Shown here: piece by piece, positions 33,940 through 41,992 of the stretch | Position numbering within the stretch: the first letter of the stretch is position 1 | Layout: the number at the start of each line of letters is the position of its first letter | Assembly: GCA_023397675.1 (NCBI GenBank) | Contig: JAEWTV010000065.1 | Span: 124,001-188,000 of the forward strand | Reading direction: 5' to 3' | Source of the DNA: Bacillota bacterium | GTDB taxonomy: Bacteria > Bacillota > Clostridia > Acetivibrionales > JANLFN01 | Length of the DNA stretch: 64,000 nucleotides | Translations under genes and position numbers: made by a program | Notes under the pieces: generated by a model | What the model was told of the DNA's origin: nothing | Databases searched by the model: none | Seen by the model: the letters and a program-made list of their open reading frames with translations, nothing else

Positions 33940-35513
33940 ATATCCTCCTGCTTGTCCCCGGTTTGAGCCGGTTTTTTTATTAATCTTCTTTTTACTGTAT
34001 TGAGCATACCGTAAGCTTCTTCAACCTTCAAGGCATAAGTGCAGATAAAGTAAACAGCACCTCCGGCGGCAACTGGAACAATAAGCTTCATTCCCTTTTC
34101 AATGATATTTCCACCCAGGCTTATACCTTCAAACAAATGATTTATACCTATTACTGCTGCAAACATTATAGCACTTGATACAAGTATTTTTACAATTGTA
34201 ACTAAAAAACTATTCATATTAAAGGTCTTTACTTTTTTCTTCATCATCAGCATGATGACAACTGCACCGGTTATGGCGGAAATAGAGTATGCAAGGGGAA
34301 TGCCCAGAACTCCCATTACTTGAATAAGTATCAGGCTTGCACCTATATTTACAGCCATTATTATAACACCGTTGATTGCAGGTCTTACCGTATCTTTAAG
34401 CGAATAGAATGCCCTGTCCATAACCTCCTTTATTCCTATACCCAATACACTGAAGGCATAAAAGGCAAGAATGTCACTTGAAAGCGATATATTGTCAGGA
34501 GTGATCTTATTACCCCAGCCCATAAGAAAGTTCATCAACTGGTACCTTACTGCTATAAAGCCCGCTGCAGCAGGTATAAGGAAAAACACAACCGATTTTA
34601 AGGCCTTTTGGAGGTGTGTATTAAAGCCTTCCATTTCACCCCTTGCAGCCATCATGGTCAACTTGGGGTAAATAACTGCGGTTAGTGAATAGACAAGCGC
34701 AAGAATTGAATAAAGTACTGTATACTGCACGAAATACATAATTGTTACAGTGTTCTTGAAGTTTGCAGTAACGGTTATATTAAAGAAAAGATTTATCTGA
34801 TATGCCGAAGTTCCTATTAATACAGGCGGAATAAGCTTTAGAGCCTTTTTTACATCTTCATCCCTGAAATTAAAAGATGGTTTAAACCTGTATTCAGTTT
34901 TGTAAAGAGGCGGTATAAGTACAATTGCCTGAGAAGCAAGGCCAATAAATGTTGCAATCAAAAGTCCTGTAACCCCAAATTTGTTTCCTGCTATAAACAC
35001 ATATAAAATTACAATCAAACTGCTCGGAATGCTTACTGCAGCCGGAGCCGCAAACCTTCCGAGTGACTGGAGCAGACCCTGGAAAATATAATTCAGTGCA
35101 TAAAAAATCATGACCGGGAACATTATACACAAGGCAAGAACCGCAAAGCTATATCCATCTGTTTTAAATTTTGTAAGGCTTATAATAAGCGGAGAAACTG
35201 CTATTCCTATAAGTGATAATATAATTGTGGCAATTACTGAGAGGCTGGTAATATTGTTTGCAAATTTAAATGCCCTTCCCTTTTCATTCGTTCCCAAAAA
35301 GCCTGCAAAAGTAGGTATTACAGCAATTGTAATTGCAGTCCCAAGAATTGTGAATATTGTATTGGGCAAAGTTATTGCGTAATTGTAAATATTTATTTCA
35401 TTACTTTCAACACCAAAGAAATTGGTATAAACCATTGTCATTATAAAAGCCATAAACCTTGAAAAAAGCATTATGACCATTACAAGTCCAACGGTTTTTG
35501 CAGTGCTTTTCAT
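33936..35513 (-). CDS. MurJ/MviN-type lipid flippase
   Basis: 525 residues with about 14 transmembrane helices, MOP superfamily. MVYTNFFGVESNEINIYNYA, LPNTIFTILGTAITIAVIPTF and AFYSLKDTVRPAINGVIIMA match MurJ. A true lipid II flippase is possible, but the setting inside a polysaccharide operon would fit translocation of the undecaprenyl-linked unit of this polymer. The start overlaps no gene; the ~250-bp gap upstream contains structured repeat B. Confidence 0.88.
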   Translation of the reverse strand: MKSTAKTVGLVMVIMLFSRFMAFIMTMVYTNFFGVESNEINIYNYAITLPNTIFTILGTAITIAVIPTFAGFLGTNEKGRAFKFANNITSLSVIATIILSLIGIAVSPLIISLTKFKTDGYSFAVLALCIMFPVMIFYALNYIFQGLLQSLGRFAAPAAVSIPSSLIVILYVFIAGNKFGVTGLLIATFIGLASQAIVLIPPLYKTEYRFKPSFNFRDEDVKKALKLIPPVLIGTSAYQINLFFNITVTANFKNTVTIMYFVQYTVLYSILALVYSLTAVIYPKLTMMAARGEMEGFNTHLQKALKSVVFFLIPAAAGFIAVRYQLMNFLMGWGNKITPDNISLSSDILAFYAFSVLGIGIKEVMDRAFYSLKDTVRPAINGVIIMAVNIGASLILIQVMGVLGIPLAYSISAITGAVVIMLMMKKKVKTFNMNSFLVTIVKILVSSAIMFAAVIGINHLFEGISLGGNIIEKGMKLIVPVAAGGAVYFICTYALKVEEAYGMLNTVKRRLIKKPAQTGDKQEDI

Positions 35514-35554
35514 GTATTAAAGTTCTCCTTGATATTACACAAATTAATAAAATT

Positions 35555-35761
35555 TGTGCTGGTTTAATTTTATTGAAAGACATATGTGGAGGAATTGTAG
35601 AGTCTGTTAATCCGAGCGAGGACAGCAAATTCACTGTCTGAGACTAATAATTTCCTAAAATCAATTCATAATTATTAGTCGAGTTTGAATTTGCCCGAGC
35701 TGAATTTACAGAGTCTAAATCCCGGAACATTCTGCTCTTTAAATAAAATTAAACCGGCGCA
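35555..35761. repeat. ~207-bp structured repeat, copy B
   Basis: The terminal stem is TGTGCTGGTTTAATTTTATT (35555-35574) with AATAAAATTAAACCGGCGCA (35742-35761): 20 pairs if two T·G wobbles are allowed. Inside are the blocks shared with copy A: CATATGTGGAG, GAGCGAGGA, GCAAATTCACTG, GAGTTTGAATTTGCCCGAGC, ATTTACAG and CGGAACAT. The apical stem is a perfect 11-bp GACTAATAATT / AATTATTAGTC, different from that of copy A but at the same place. It lies between an acetyltransferase gene and the murJ-like gene. Confidence 0.85.
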
Positions 35762-35767
35762 ATAACT

Positions 35768-36370
35768 TTACGGTATCCAGTATATATCTTCCTTCAAAAT
35801 CCTTGCAGGATTGCCTCCAACAAGCGCCCCAGACGGTACATCCTTTGTAACTACGCTTCCGGCTGCCACTACTGCGCCGTTACCTATAGTCACACCTTTT
35901 AGCACAATTGAATTACACCCTATCCAGACATTGTCCCCTATTTTAACAGGCTCTATAATTTCTGTCGGGCTGTTGAACTTATGATAGTCCCTGTCCATTA
36001 TGCATACATCCCAGGCAATATTGCAGCCCGAGCCAATTTCAACCATTTTGCCTGCATGGATCTCTGTTCTGTCTCCAATAGACGTCTCATTACCTATAAG
36101 TATTTCCGAAAAGCACTCATTTCCCCAGGCACTCAGTTTGACATGCCTGTAAATCTGAACCTTGCGGCCTATATCAATTGCGGCATTCCTTTTAAGCACT
36201 CTTACACCTTTTTCAACTCGCAGCAGCTTTCCGCAATCCCTTGTCCTGAACCTGAAAAACAAACCTCTTACAAGTTTAAAGCCTTCCGACATCATTTGCG
36301 GCAGTGAGCGTCCTGTAAAAGCCTTTCTGTCCAGTGTAAATTCGGTTTTTTCTTTCAAGCCTGTTTCCAT
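35768..36370 (-). CDS. Left-handed beta-helix acyltransferase
   Basis: 200 residues. Hexapeptide repeats run from ~60 to 190 (AAIDIGRKVQIYRHVKLSAW, IGNETSIGDRTEIHAGKMVE, IGDNVWIGCNSIVLKGVTIG), with a catalytic histidine in DRDYHKF. It resembles maltose/galactoside/colanic-acid acetyltransferases. It is the first gene of the minus-strand polysaccharide group and is separated from the rest by structured repeat B. Confidence 0.9.
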   Translation of the reverse strand: METGLKEKTEFTLDRKAFTGRSLPQMMSEGFKLVRGLFFRFRTRDCGKLLRVEKGVRVLKRNAAIDIGRKVQIYRHVKLSAWGNECFSEILIGNETSIGDRTEIHAGKMVEIGSGCNIAWDVCIMDRDYHKFNSPTEIIEPVKIGDNVWIGCNSIVLKGVTIGNGAVVAAGSVVTKDVPSGALVGGNPARILKEDIYWIP

Positions 36371-36458
36371 TAGCCCCCGCCCCCTGTCTTTTTTATCAAT
36401 TATGCTGTACTGATTATACCATTAGATTTTTAATTATGCCATAAGGACAAAATTAATT

Positions 36459-36487
36459 GAGGCTGTGCTTTTTTGGCACAGCCTCTA
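36459..36487. other. Stem-loop in the 36371-36728 intergenic region
   Basis: GAGGCTGTGC pairs perfectly with GCACAGCCTC around a T-rich 7-nt loop, with TATATATA on one side. It sits between two divergent gene starts, so ordinary termination of either gene is not its job. It may be the terminator of an unseen short transcript or a leftover from rearrangement. The rest of the ~360-bp intergenic space holds the MocR promoter and no gene. Confidence 0.6.
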
Positions 36488-36660
36488 TATATACATACGG
36501 GCATTTTTTAAACAGAGGGGTAGACACTGCCCGTTTGTTTTCATTATTTAGTTGTTCTTTTTAATAAATATAACTCTAATTTGTTTAAAAATTATATATA
36601 AATTATTAATAATTTGTGAACTTTTCATGGGTTAATAGACCACATGAAATAAGCCTTTTC

Positions 36661-36701
36661 TTTACATATTTCTGTTGTTTTGATATCATTGTATCGATAC
36701 A
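36661..36701 (+). promoter_or_regulatory. Promoter and 12-bp palindromic operator of the MocR-type gene
   Basis: TTTACA (36661-36666), 17-nt spacer, TATCAT (36684-36689), then the perfect palindrome TGTATCGATACA (36690-36701), which covers the transcription start region. Self-regulation by the GntR-type N-terminus of the downstream gene is a natural inference. Confidence 0.65.
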
Positions 36702-36728
36702 GTTTTTAAAGAAAAAGGCGGATAAATT

Positions 36729-38231
36729 ATGCTCGATATATTTAATTCGATAACCTTGGACAAAGACATAAAAACCCCATTATATGTTCAGCTGCAGGAA
36801 AAGCTTCAGCAAATGATAACCGAAGGCATACTGACATCTGGTTTAAGGCTTCCTTCAGTGCGTGAGCTGTCAAAAAGCCTTTCCATAAATCAGATAACAG
36901 TAGTTTCAGCATACAGGCAGCTAGAAGAAAAAGGTTTGTGCTATTCAAAGCCGGGCAGTGGAATTTATGTTGAAAATAATGTCCCAAGACCGGAGATTAT
37001 AAAGTCCCCAGGTGCTGAAATGATTTCTGATGAATTATATATAAATGAAGATATTGCAATAATAAATGGCGGTCAGGTAAAGGTTGACGAGAATACAATC
37101 AATTTTGCCAGTGCAACCCCTGACTCTGACTTGTTCCCGGTGGATGATTTTAAGACCGCTCTTGATGAAGTCCTTGAAAGGGATAAGGGAAACGCCTTCG
37201 CATATCAGGAAAGCCAGGGCTATTTACCTTTGCTTGAAGGTATTTTTGATATAGTAAAAAGCCACATACGCTGTGACAATACCGAAAGCATACAGGTTAT
37301 ATCAGGGGCACAGCAGGGAATAGACATTATATCTAAAGCCCTTTTAAAGCAGGGTGATTGTGTTATTGCTGAAAGTCCTACATATAAAGGTGCTGTAGCC
37401 GTATTTAGATCAAGGGGTGCCGAAGTAATAGACATTGCAATGGAAGACGGCGGCCCAAATATGAACATAATGGAGTATCATCTGAAGAAGTACAGACCCA
37501 GGTTGATTTACAGCATTCCTTCATTTCAGAACCCTACCGGGTTTTCTTACACTAATGAAAATAGAAAAATTCTGCTTGAACTGGCTGAAAAATATAATGC
37601 GTACATTATAGAAGATGGTTATGTAGAGGACCTTGATTTTGAAAACAGGAATCTCAGCCCTCTTAAGAAGCTTGATAAAAATGACAGGGTTATTTATATC
37701 AAAAGCTTTTCAAAGATATTTATGCCGGGCTTGAGGCTTGGATTCATGGTTGTTCCGCATACACTCAAATCCAATATACTTGAAGCAAAGCATACCACAG
37801 ATATATCTACCTCGGGACTTATCCAGCGCGCTTTTGATGTTTATATAAGAAAGGGTTTCTGGAACAGGCACATGGACTTTATGTATGACACATATAAAAA
37901 GCGCTATATAGAACTGGTAAAGTGTTTGGACAGCAGCCTTCCAAAGGGAATCACCTATACAAGGCCCGGTGGCGGGCTTAACGTCTGGCTTAACCTGCCT
38001 TACGGATTTCCCGTTAATACACTGCTGCTGCAATGTGCATCTAATGGTGTAGTTTTCGCCCCCGGAAGGATATTCTACGGCTCTAATTCAACACAAAAAT
38101 CCAACAATATACGTTTAAGTTTTGCGGCGGTGGACAGTAAGCAGATAAGTAAAGGAATAGAAACGCTATGCAGCATTGCCGGTAAACTAGGCACCGAGCA
38201 AAAGCCGTATACCAGCATGCCTATTCTTTAG
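36729..38231 (+). CDS. MocR-family regulator / PLP-dependent aminotransferase
   Basis: 500 residues: an N-terminal GntR winged helix (about 10-78: PLYVQLQEKLQQMITEGILT, RELSKSLSINQITVVSAYRQ) and a fold-type I aminotransferase domain (about 110-490). The PLP lysine is in YIKSFSKIFMPGLRLGF, and AESPTYKGAVAVF and PSFQNPTGFSY line the cofactor site. This is the MocR arrangement (PdxR, GabR, also LysN/2-aminoadipate-like). It acts as a regulator, an aminotransferase, or both; the ligand is unknown. AAAAAGGCGG precedes the ATG. The last 11 bases overlap the convergent lipoprotein gene. Confidence 0.92.
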   Translation: MLDIFNSITLDKDIKTPLYVQLQEKLQQMITEGILTSGLRLPSVRELSKSLSINQITVVSAYRQLEEKGLCYSKPGSGIYVENNVPRPEIIKSPGAEMISDELYINEDIAIINGGQVKVDENTINFASATPDSDLFPVDDFKTALDEVLERDKGNAFAYQESQGYLPLLEGIFDIVKSHIRCDNTESIQVISGAQQGIDIISKALLKQGDCVIAESPTYKGAVAVFRSRGAEVIDIAMEDGGPNMNIMEYHLKKYRPRLIYSIPSFQNPTGFSYTNENRKILLELAEKYNAYIIEDGYVEDLDFENRNLSPLKKLDKNDRVIYIKSFSKIFMPGLRLGFMVVPHTLKSNILEAKHTTDISTSGLIQRAFDVYIRKGFWNRHMDFMYDTYKKRYIELVKCLDSSLPKGITYTRPGGGLNVWLNLPYGFPVNTLLLQCASNGVVFAPGRIFYGSNSTQKSNNIRLSFAAVDSKQISKGIETLCSIAGKLGTEQKPYTSMPIL

Positions 38232-38724
38232 ATGTTTTCTTAAACGGGTCTTCTTCCTTACCAAAGGCATTAAGATATACGGTCTTTTCTTCCGAGAAGC
38301 ACCAAAACAACTCTCTATTGATTTCAAATATATTGATGTTTTCTATGTTAATTTTTTTAATTACAGGATAGCTTTTATGTTCAAGTACATTTATTATTTC
38401 TTCATATGTAACAGGCAATTCCCTTTTATCAACCTTTCCTTCCTTATAAAACAAAACTGCATACTCTTTACCTGATTTATCTTTGGCAATGGTTATAAAA
38501 GGGCTGTGGAAATATGGCTTTGCAACCACTTCTGTCAGTCCCATTTCAGCTAATTTATCCTTATATCCGTCAGCTATGTATAGCACATCTCCGGCCATAG
38601 CAGTACTAGGATAAGCAGATATATCTTTATTATAAGTTTTCTCACTGGAATTGCTGCAGCCAGATAAAGTAAGGCAAAAAACAGTTATAATTAAAGCAGT
38701 TTTAACTTTCAACAAATTATCCAC
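38221..38724 (-). CDS. Hypothetical lipoprotein
   Basis: 167 residues. The signal peptide ends in a lipobox (CLTLSGC, residues ~17-23). The mature part is short and charged, alternating strands and helices (DKSGKEYAVLFYKEGKVDKR). No family is recognised. It overlaps the end of the MocR gene on the opposite strand, and its start is set by AGGTGG. Membrane-surface location is reasonably sure; the role is unknown. Confidence 0.7.
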   Translation of the reverse strand: MDNLLKVKTALIITVFCLTLSGCSNSSEKTYNKDISAYPSTAMAGDVLYIADGYKDKLAEMGLTEVVAKPYFHSPFITIAKDKSGKEYAVLFYKEGKVDKRELPVTYEEIINVLEHKSYPVIKKINIENINIFEINRELFWCFSEEKTVYLNAFGKEEDPFKKTSKE

Positions 38725-38729
38725 CTCAA

Positions 38730-38876
38730 TTATTCACTCTGACGTTTGAAATAATGCCATGAGCCCCAGACAACCTGTACTAATTCCCACCCCTGTTGTC
38801 CCAATTCATTTAATGTTCTTATGGCACTTTCACCGGTACCTTTTATGCGTATTATCTTATATTCAAATTTCTGCAT
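38730..38876 (-). CDS. Small DUF4177-like protein, 48 aa
   Basis: A 48-residue gene at only 5 bp from the lipoprotein start, with GGGGGC upstream. The sequence has the DUF4177 pattern: FEYKIIRI, then ETIRTLN-like ESAIRTLNELGQQGWELV, then a C-terminal aromatic strand HYFKR. DUF4177 proteins are small and of unknown function; they often stand alone. Coding is supported by family resemblance over its whole length. It forms a probable two-gene unit with the lipoprotein. Confidence 0.75.
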   Translation of the reverse strand: MQKFEYKIIRIKGTGESAIRTLNELGQQGWELVQVVWGSWHYFKRQSE

Positions 38877-38949
38877 TATGATGCCCCCTATATATACTTA
38901 TATATTAAGTTTACTAATAAATGTAAATTAATTCAAGAATGTTTATTCT

Positions 38950-39685
38950 TACATAATCATAACCGCCGGCTTAGCCGGCGGTTTGTTCTTGCCCTATAAG
39001 GGCATGTTACTGGCAGGGCTGAAAGCCCTCCGAATAGTCTGCCAACTGCAATACATTTCAAGCTACCGCTAAAGCGGTTTATTTTTTGCTTTTTTTAACT
39101 GGCTCACCCGTAAACGGGTCCACTAATTCTTTTATACACATTTGTTCGTATGCCAAATCTTCTTGTAGTTGATTTCTTATATATTCTACTATCGCCTTTT
39201 TATTCTTTCCGACTGTATCTACATAATATCCTCTACACCAAAATTCCCTATTCCCATATTTATATTTCATGTTTGCATGTTGATCGAATATCATTAGGCT
39301 GCTTTTGCCTTTTAGATATCCCATGAAACTAGATACACTTATTTTTGGGGGTATTTCAACTAATATATGTATATGGTCTGGACATGCTTCTGCTTCTAAT
39401 ATTGTTACACCCTTCCATTCACATAATTTCCTTACTATCTTTCCTATATCATTTTTTATTTTGCCATATATCACCTGTCTACGATATTTTGGGGCAAATA
39501 CAATATGATACTTGCAATTCCATGTAGTATGAGCTAAACTACTTGTGTCTTTCATAAGACACCTCCTATGCTATTTATTTGCGGTTGGCTAGACCTGCAT
39601 TTATCCTAACATAGGAGTGTTTTTTTACTCAACGGCATAAGCCTTTTCTCTTCCACTTGCTTAGCAAGTGGTTTTCTTTGTTACA
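38950..39685 (-). mobile_element. IS200/IS605-family element (IS200 type, tnpA only)
   Basis: It comprises tnpA plus subterminal hairpins at both ends: left end CCACTTGCT-T-AGCAAGTGG (39653-39671) and right end ACCGCCGGCT-T-AGCCGGCGGT (38962-38982), each a 9-10 bp stem with a 1-nt loop as in IS200. Between the tnpA stop and the right end three more stem-loops follow (39065-39078, 39015-39029, 38991-39003). There is no tnpB. Exact ends are not determinable without an empty site; the coordinates given are approximate. Confidence 0.8.
39079..39555 (-). CDS. tnpA: IS200-type Y1 transposase TnpA
   Basis: 158-residue HUH single-strand transposase, apparently intact. It has the HUH motif in ACPDHIHILVEIPP, the nucleophilic tyrosine region GYYVDTVGKNKKAIVEYI, and the start LAHTTWNCKYHIVFAPKYRR typical of IS200. 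It excises and inserts single strands at hairpin ends. Translation is probably repressed: the AGGAGG site before the ATG at 39555 lies in ACACCTCCTATG (39559-39570), which pairs with CATAGGAGTGT (39610-39620). Confidence 0.95.
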   Translation of the reverse strand: MKDTSSLAHTTWNCKYHIVFAPKYRRQVIYGKIKNDIGKIVRKLCEWKGVTILEAEACPDHIHILVEIPPKISVSSFMGYLKGKSSLMIFDQHANMKYKYGNREFWCRGYYVDTVGKNKKAIVEYIRNQLQEDLAYEQMCIKELVDPFTGEPVKKSKK

Positions 39686-39690
39686 CAAGC

Positions 39691-39718
39691 AAAAGCCCTG
39701 ATACTACTGTATCAGAGC
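39691..39718 (-). terminator. Terminator of hsp20
   Basis: On the minus strand, GCTCTGATAC pairs with GTATCAGGGC (one G·U) around a 4-nt loop and is followed by TTTTGCTTG. It begins 17 bp after the hsp20 stop. Confidence 0.8.
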
Positions 39719-39734
39719 TAAACCTTGAACCTTC

Positions 39735-40187
39735 TTAATTTATTTCAATTGAACGGGTGTTTCTTTTCTCAGTTTCATTCTTGGGAAGATTGATTGTAAG
39801 AATTCCGTCATTGTATTTTGCAGTTACTGCATCCTGATTTACATTTTCAACGCCGAAGCTTCTGCTGTAGGAGCCATACCTTCTTTCCTTCCTGATGAAG
39901 CTGTCTCTTTCCTCATTGACTTCTTCATTTCTTTCAATTGATACTGTAAGCACATCATCCCTTAAATCCAGCTTGATGTCTTCCTTTTTTGCGCCCGGAA
40001 TTTCAACGTCTACAATGTATTCCTTTCCTGTATCGCGGATATCAGCCTTCATTGGATGTTCTACCGAAAAGAATCCGGGAAAAATGTTGTCATCAAAGAA
40101 ACTGTCAAAAATACTTCTCATTCCCCAGTCATCCTTTTTTCTTTCTAATCCATTATTTTTTCTGTTATATGGTGTAAGTGAAAACAT
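39735..40187 (-). CDS. hsp20: Small heat-shock protein Hsp20 (alpha-crystallin domain)
   Basis: 150-residue ATP-independent holdase. An N-terminal arm (MFSLTPYNRKN, SIFDSFFDDNIFPGFF) leads into the alpha-crystallin domain (about 45-140: IRDTGKEYIVDVEIPGAKKE, SYSRSFGVENVNQDAVTAKY, DGILTINLPKNE). The C-terminal extension is short, and the classic I-x-I motif is poorly preserved (TRSIEIN). GGAGG lies upstream of the ATG. Control by CtsR is strongly suggested by two operators around its promoter. Confidence 0.95.
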   Translation of the reverse strand: MFSLTPYNRKNNGLERKKDDWGMRSIFDSFFDDNIFPGFFSVEHPMKADIRDTGKEYIVDVEIPGAKKEDIKLDLRDDVLTVSIERNEEVNEERDSFIRKERRYGSYSRSFGVENVNQDAVTAKYNDGILTINLPKNETEKRNTRSIEIN

Positions 40188-40220
40188 AAATTTGCACCTC
40201 CGAATATTTATTATTTTGTC

Positions 40221-40294
40221 CTTGACTTTCCTTGACCTTAATATACCACAGGTACAATTACTCTTTCAAAATCCGTTTTTGACTTTCTCTGACC
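40221..40294 (-). promoter_or_regulatory. hsp20 promoter flanked by two CtsR boxes
   Basis: On the minus strand, TTGAAA (40264-40269), an 18-nt spacer and TATATT (40240-40245) form the promoter. GGTCAAGGAAAGTCAAG (40221-40237) lies just downstream and GGTCAGAGAAAGTCAAA (40278-40294) just upstream. The downstream box matches the ctsR operator at 16 of 17 bases. Confidence 0.88.
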
Positions 40295-40343
40295 TACTTG
40301 ATTATAATAATTCAATTAAGTTTGATTATTGCATTATATCTTA

Positions 40344-41903
40344 TTATTTCTCGATATTTCTCCTCCTTTTAAATCCGATTAAATTAAAGATTTCCTTTCT
40401 ATCCATTGCTCCTACAACCACCATCAGACCCAATGCAATCAATACATAGCCTATTATTGTGGCAAGCACAGTATAAGCCTGCGGCAGGTTGAAAATAGTG
40501 AAGAAGCTGTATATGTAACGCCCTGTGAAATACATTATTATTCCTGCAAATCCCGGCCTTATAATCCAGCTGCCTACGTCTAGCGCCATACTGGTTGCTT
40601 TAATAACAGAATAAAGGTTCATACTGCAGACAAGGACCGTACTGATTATTACTCCCCACATATACCCTTTTATCCCGTAGAATGGTACAAAATAGTATAC
40701 GAAACCTATTCTTATAACCGAACCTATTACCGAATTTCTTAAGGTAACTACTTGTTTTCCAAGACCATTCAGTACACCAAGAAGGGTTTGCTGCAGGTAT
40801 ATGAAAATACAGGTAAACGACATTATATAAAGCATTGGGCCGATGTTTTCCCTGCTGTAGAGGAGGTTGCCGATTTCGTTCGGAAAGGTCATAAACATGG
40901 CAGTAAATATAAAGCCCAATATAAACGTGTACTGTATAGACTTGGATATTCTATAATTGACAGACCTGAAATCCTTCAAAGATATGGCCTCTGAAATAGC
41001 CGGTACAAGGGTTGTTGCCAGTGAGGAGGTTACCAGCGAAGGGAAAAAAATAAGCGGCATTGCCATACCTGTCAGTCTCCCGTAAATCTCTATGCTTTCA
41101 TGGTATACCAGCCCTCCGGCCATAAGCCTTCTTGGTATAAGTATATACTCTACTGCCGACATTGCGGAGGTTATAAACCGGTTGAAAGAAACCGGGACAG
41201 AGACCTTAAGCATTTCAAGTATTATTAATCGTTTCCTGACAAAGCCTTTCCTGGACAAATTCCTTGCCTTGCGCTTTCTATATTTGTAGACAATATAGAG
41301 CACAAGCATATTGGCAATTTCTCCAAGCGCCATTCCAATAGTTGCAAGCGCGCATGCGTATTCCAATCCAAGCTTGAGAAAGAAGGATGCTGCACCTATT
41401 ACAAGCCCTATCCGTACAAACTGCTCAACTATTTGCGATATTGCCGTAGGAACAACATCCTGCATACCGTAAAAATAGCCTTTGTACGCCGATGCTGCTG
41501 CAACAGCCGGTATACATAATATTAGCATCAGCAGTGAATAATGTGTTCTTGGATCCTTTAATATTTTATTTGCTATGAAATCTATGTTGAAATACATCAA
41601 TACCGATATGAAAAGACCAACTGCCATAATAACAAGAAAGGCGCACTTAGTTATCCTGTGGATATTGATATAATTGCCTTTTGCCAGTTCAGAGGCAACC
41701 ATTCTTGAAACAGCTATTGAAATTCCAGAAGTCAATGTAAGAACAATCAAGGTATAGACAGGGGCAATAAGCTGAAAAACACCCATTCCTTCGGCCCCAA
41801 TGAGGTTAGATAAATAAATCCTGTAGACAAACCCCAGGATTCTGACAATAAACCCGGCAAACATCAGTATTATAGCACCGCCGACAAAAGACCTCTTTGT
41901 CAT
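40344..41903 (-). CDS. spoVB: Stage V sporulation protein B-type flippase
   Basis: 519 residues with about 14 transmembrane helices, MOP superfamily, close in length to SpoVB. RSFVGGAIILMFAGFIVRIL, YRIYLSNLIGAEGMGVFQLI and FGYLFYGMQ-like AYKGYFYGMQDVVPTAISQI match the SpoVB/polysaccharide exporter group. SpoVB translocates lipid-linked precursors for spore cortex. I used the ATG at 41903, with GGGGTG upstream, because homology begins at MTKRSF. A non-sporulation polysaccharide flippase is the alternative. It is located apart from the polysaccharide operon. Confidence 0.82.
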   Translation of the reverse strand: MTKRSFVGGAIILMFAGFIVRILGFVYRIYLSNLIGAEGMGVFQLIAPVYTLIVLTLTSGISIAVSRMVASELAKGNYINIHRITKCAFLVIMAVGLFISVLMYFNIDFIANKILKDPRTHYSLLMLILCIPAVAAASAYKGYFYGMQDVVPTAISQIVEQFVRIGLVIGAASFFLKLGLEYACALATIGMALGEIANMLVLYIVYKYRKRKARNLSRKGFVRKRLIILEMLKVSVPVSFNRFITSAMSAVEYILIPRRLMAGGLVYHESIEIYGRLTGMAMPLIFFPSLVTSSLATTLVPAISEAISLKDFRSVNYRISKSIQYTFILGFIFTAMFMTFPNEIGNLLYSRENIGPMLYIMSFTCIFIYLQQTLLGVLNGLGKQVVTLRNSVIGSVIRIGFVYYFVPFYGIKGYMWGVIISTVLVCSMNLYSVIKATSMALDVGSWIIRPGFAGIIMYFTGRYIYSFFTIFNLPQAYTVLATIIGYVLIALGLMVVVGAMDRKEIFNLIGFKRRRNIEK

Positions 41904-41992
41904 TACACACCCCGGCAAATATACTCTGATTATAAATACTAGAGGACTTGCCAAGTTATGCCTAAATAATAAGACAAAGCATTAGTAACCCA

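Noticed and set aside
36459..36487. Hairpin first taken as a terminator of a neighbouring gene
   Set aside because: Both adjacent genes start, not end, near it. It is kept only as an unexplained stem-loop.
39895..40449. 184-codon plus-strand frame over hsp20 and its promoter
   Set aside because: It crosses the CtsR sites and the opposite gene; no ribosome-binding site, and its translation is mostly serine, leucine and isoleucine.
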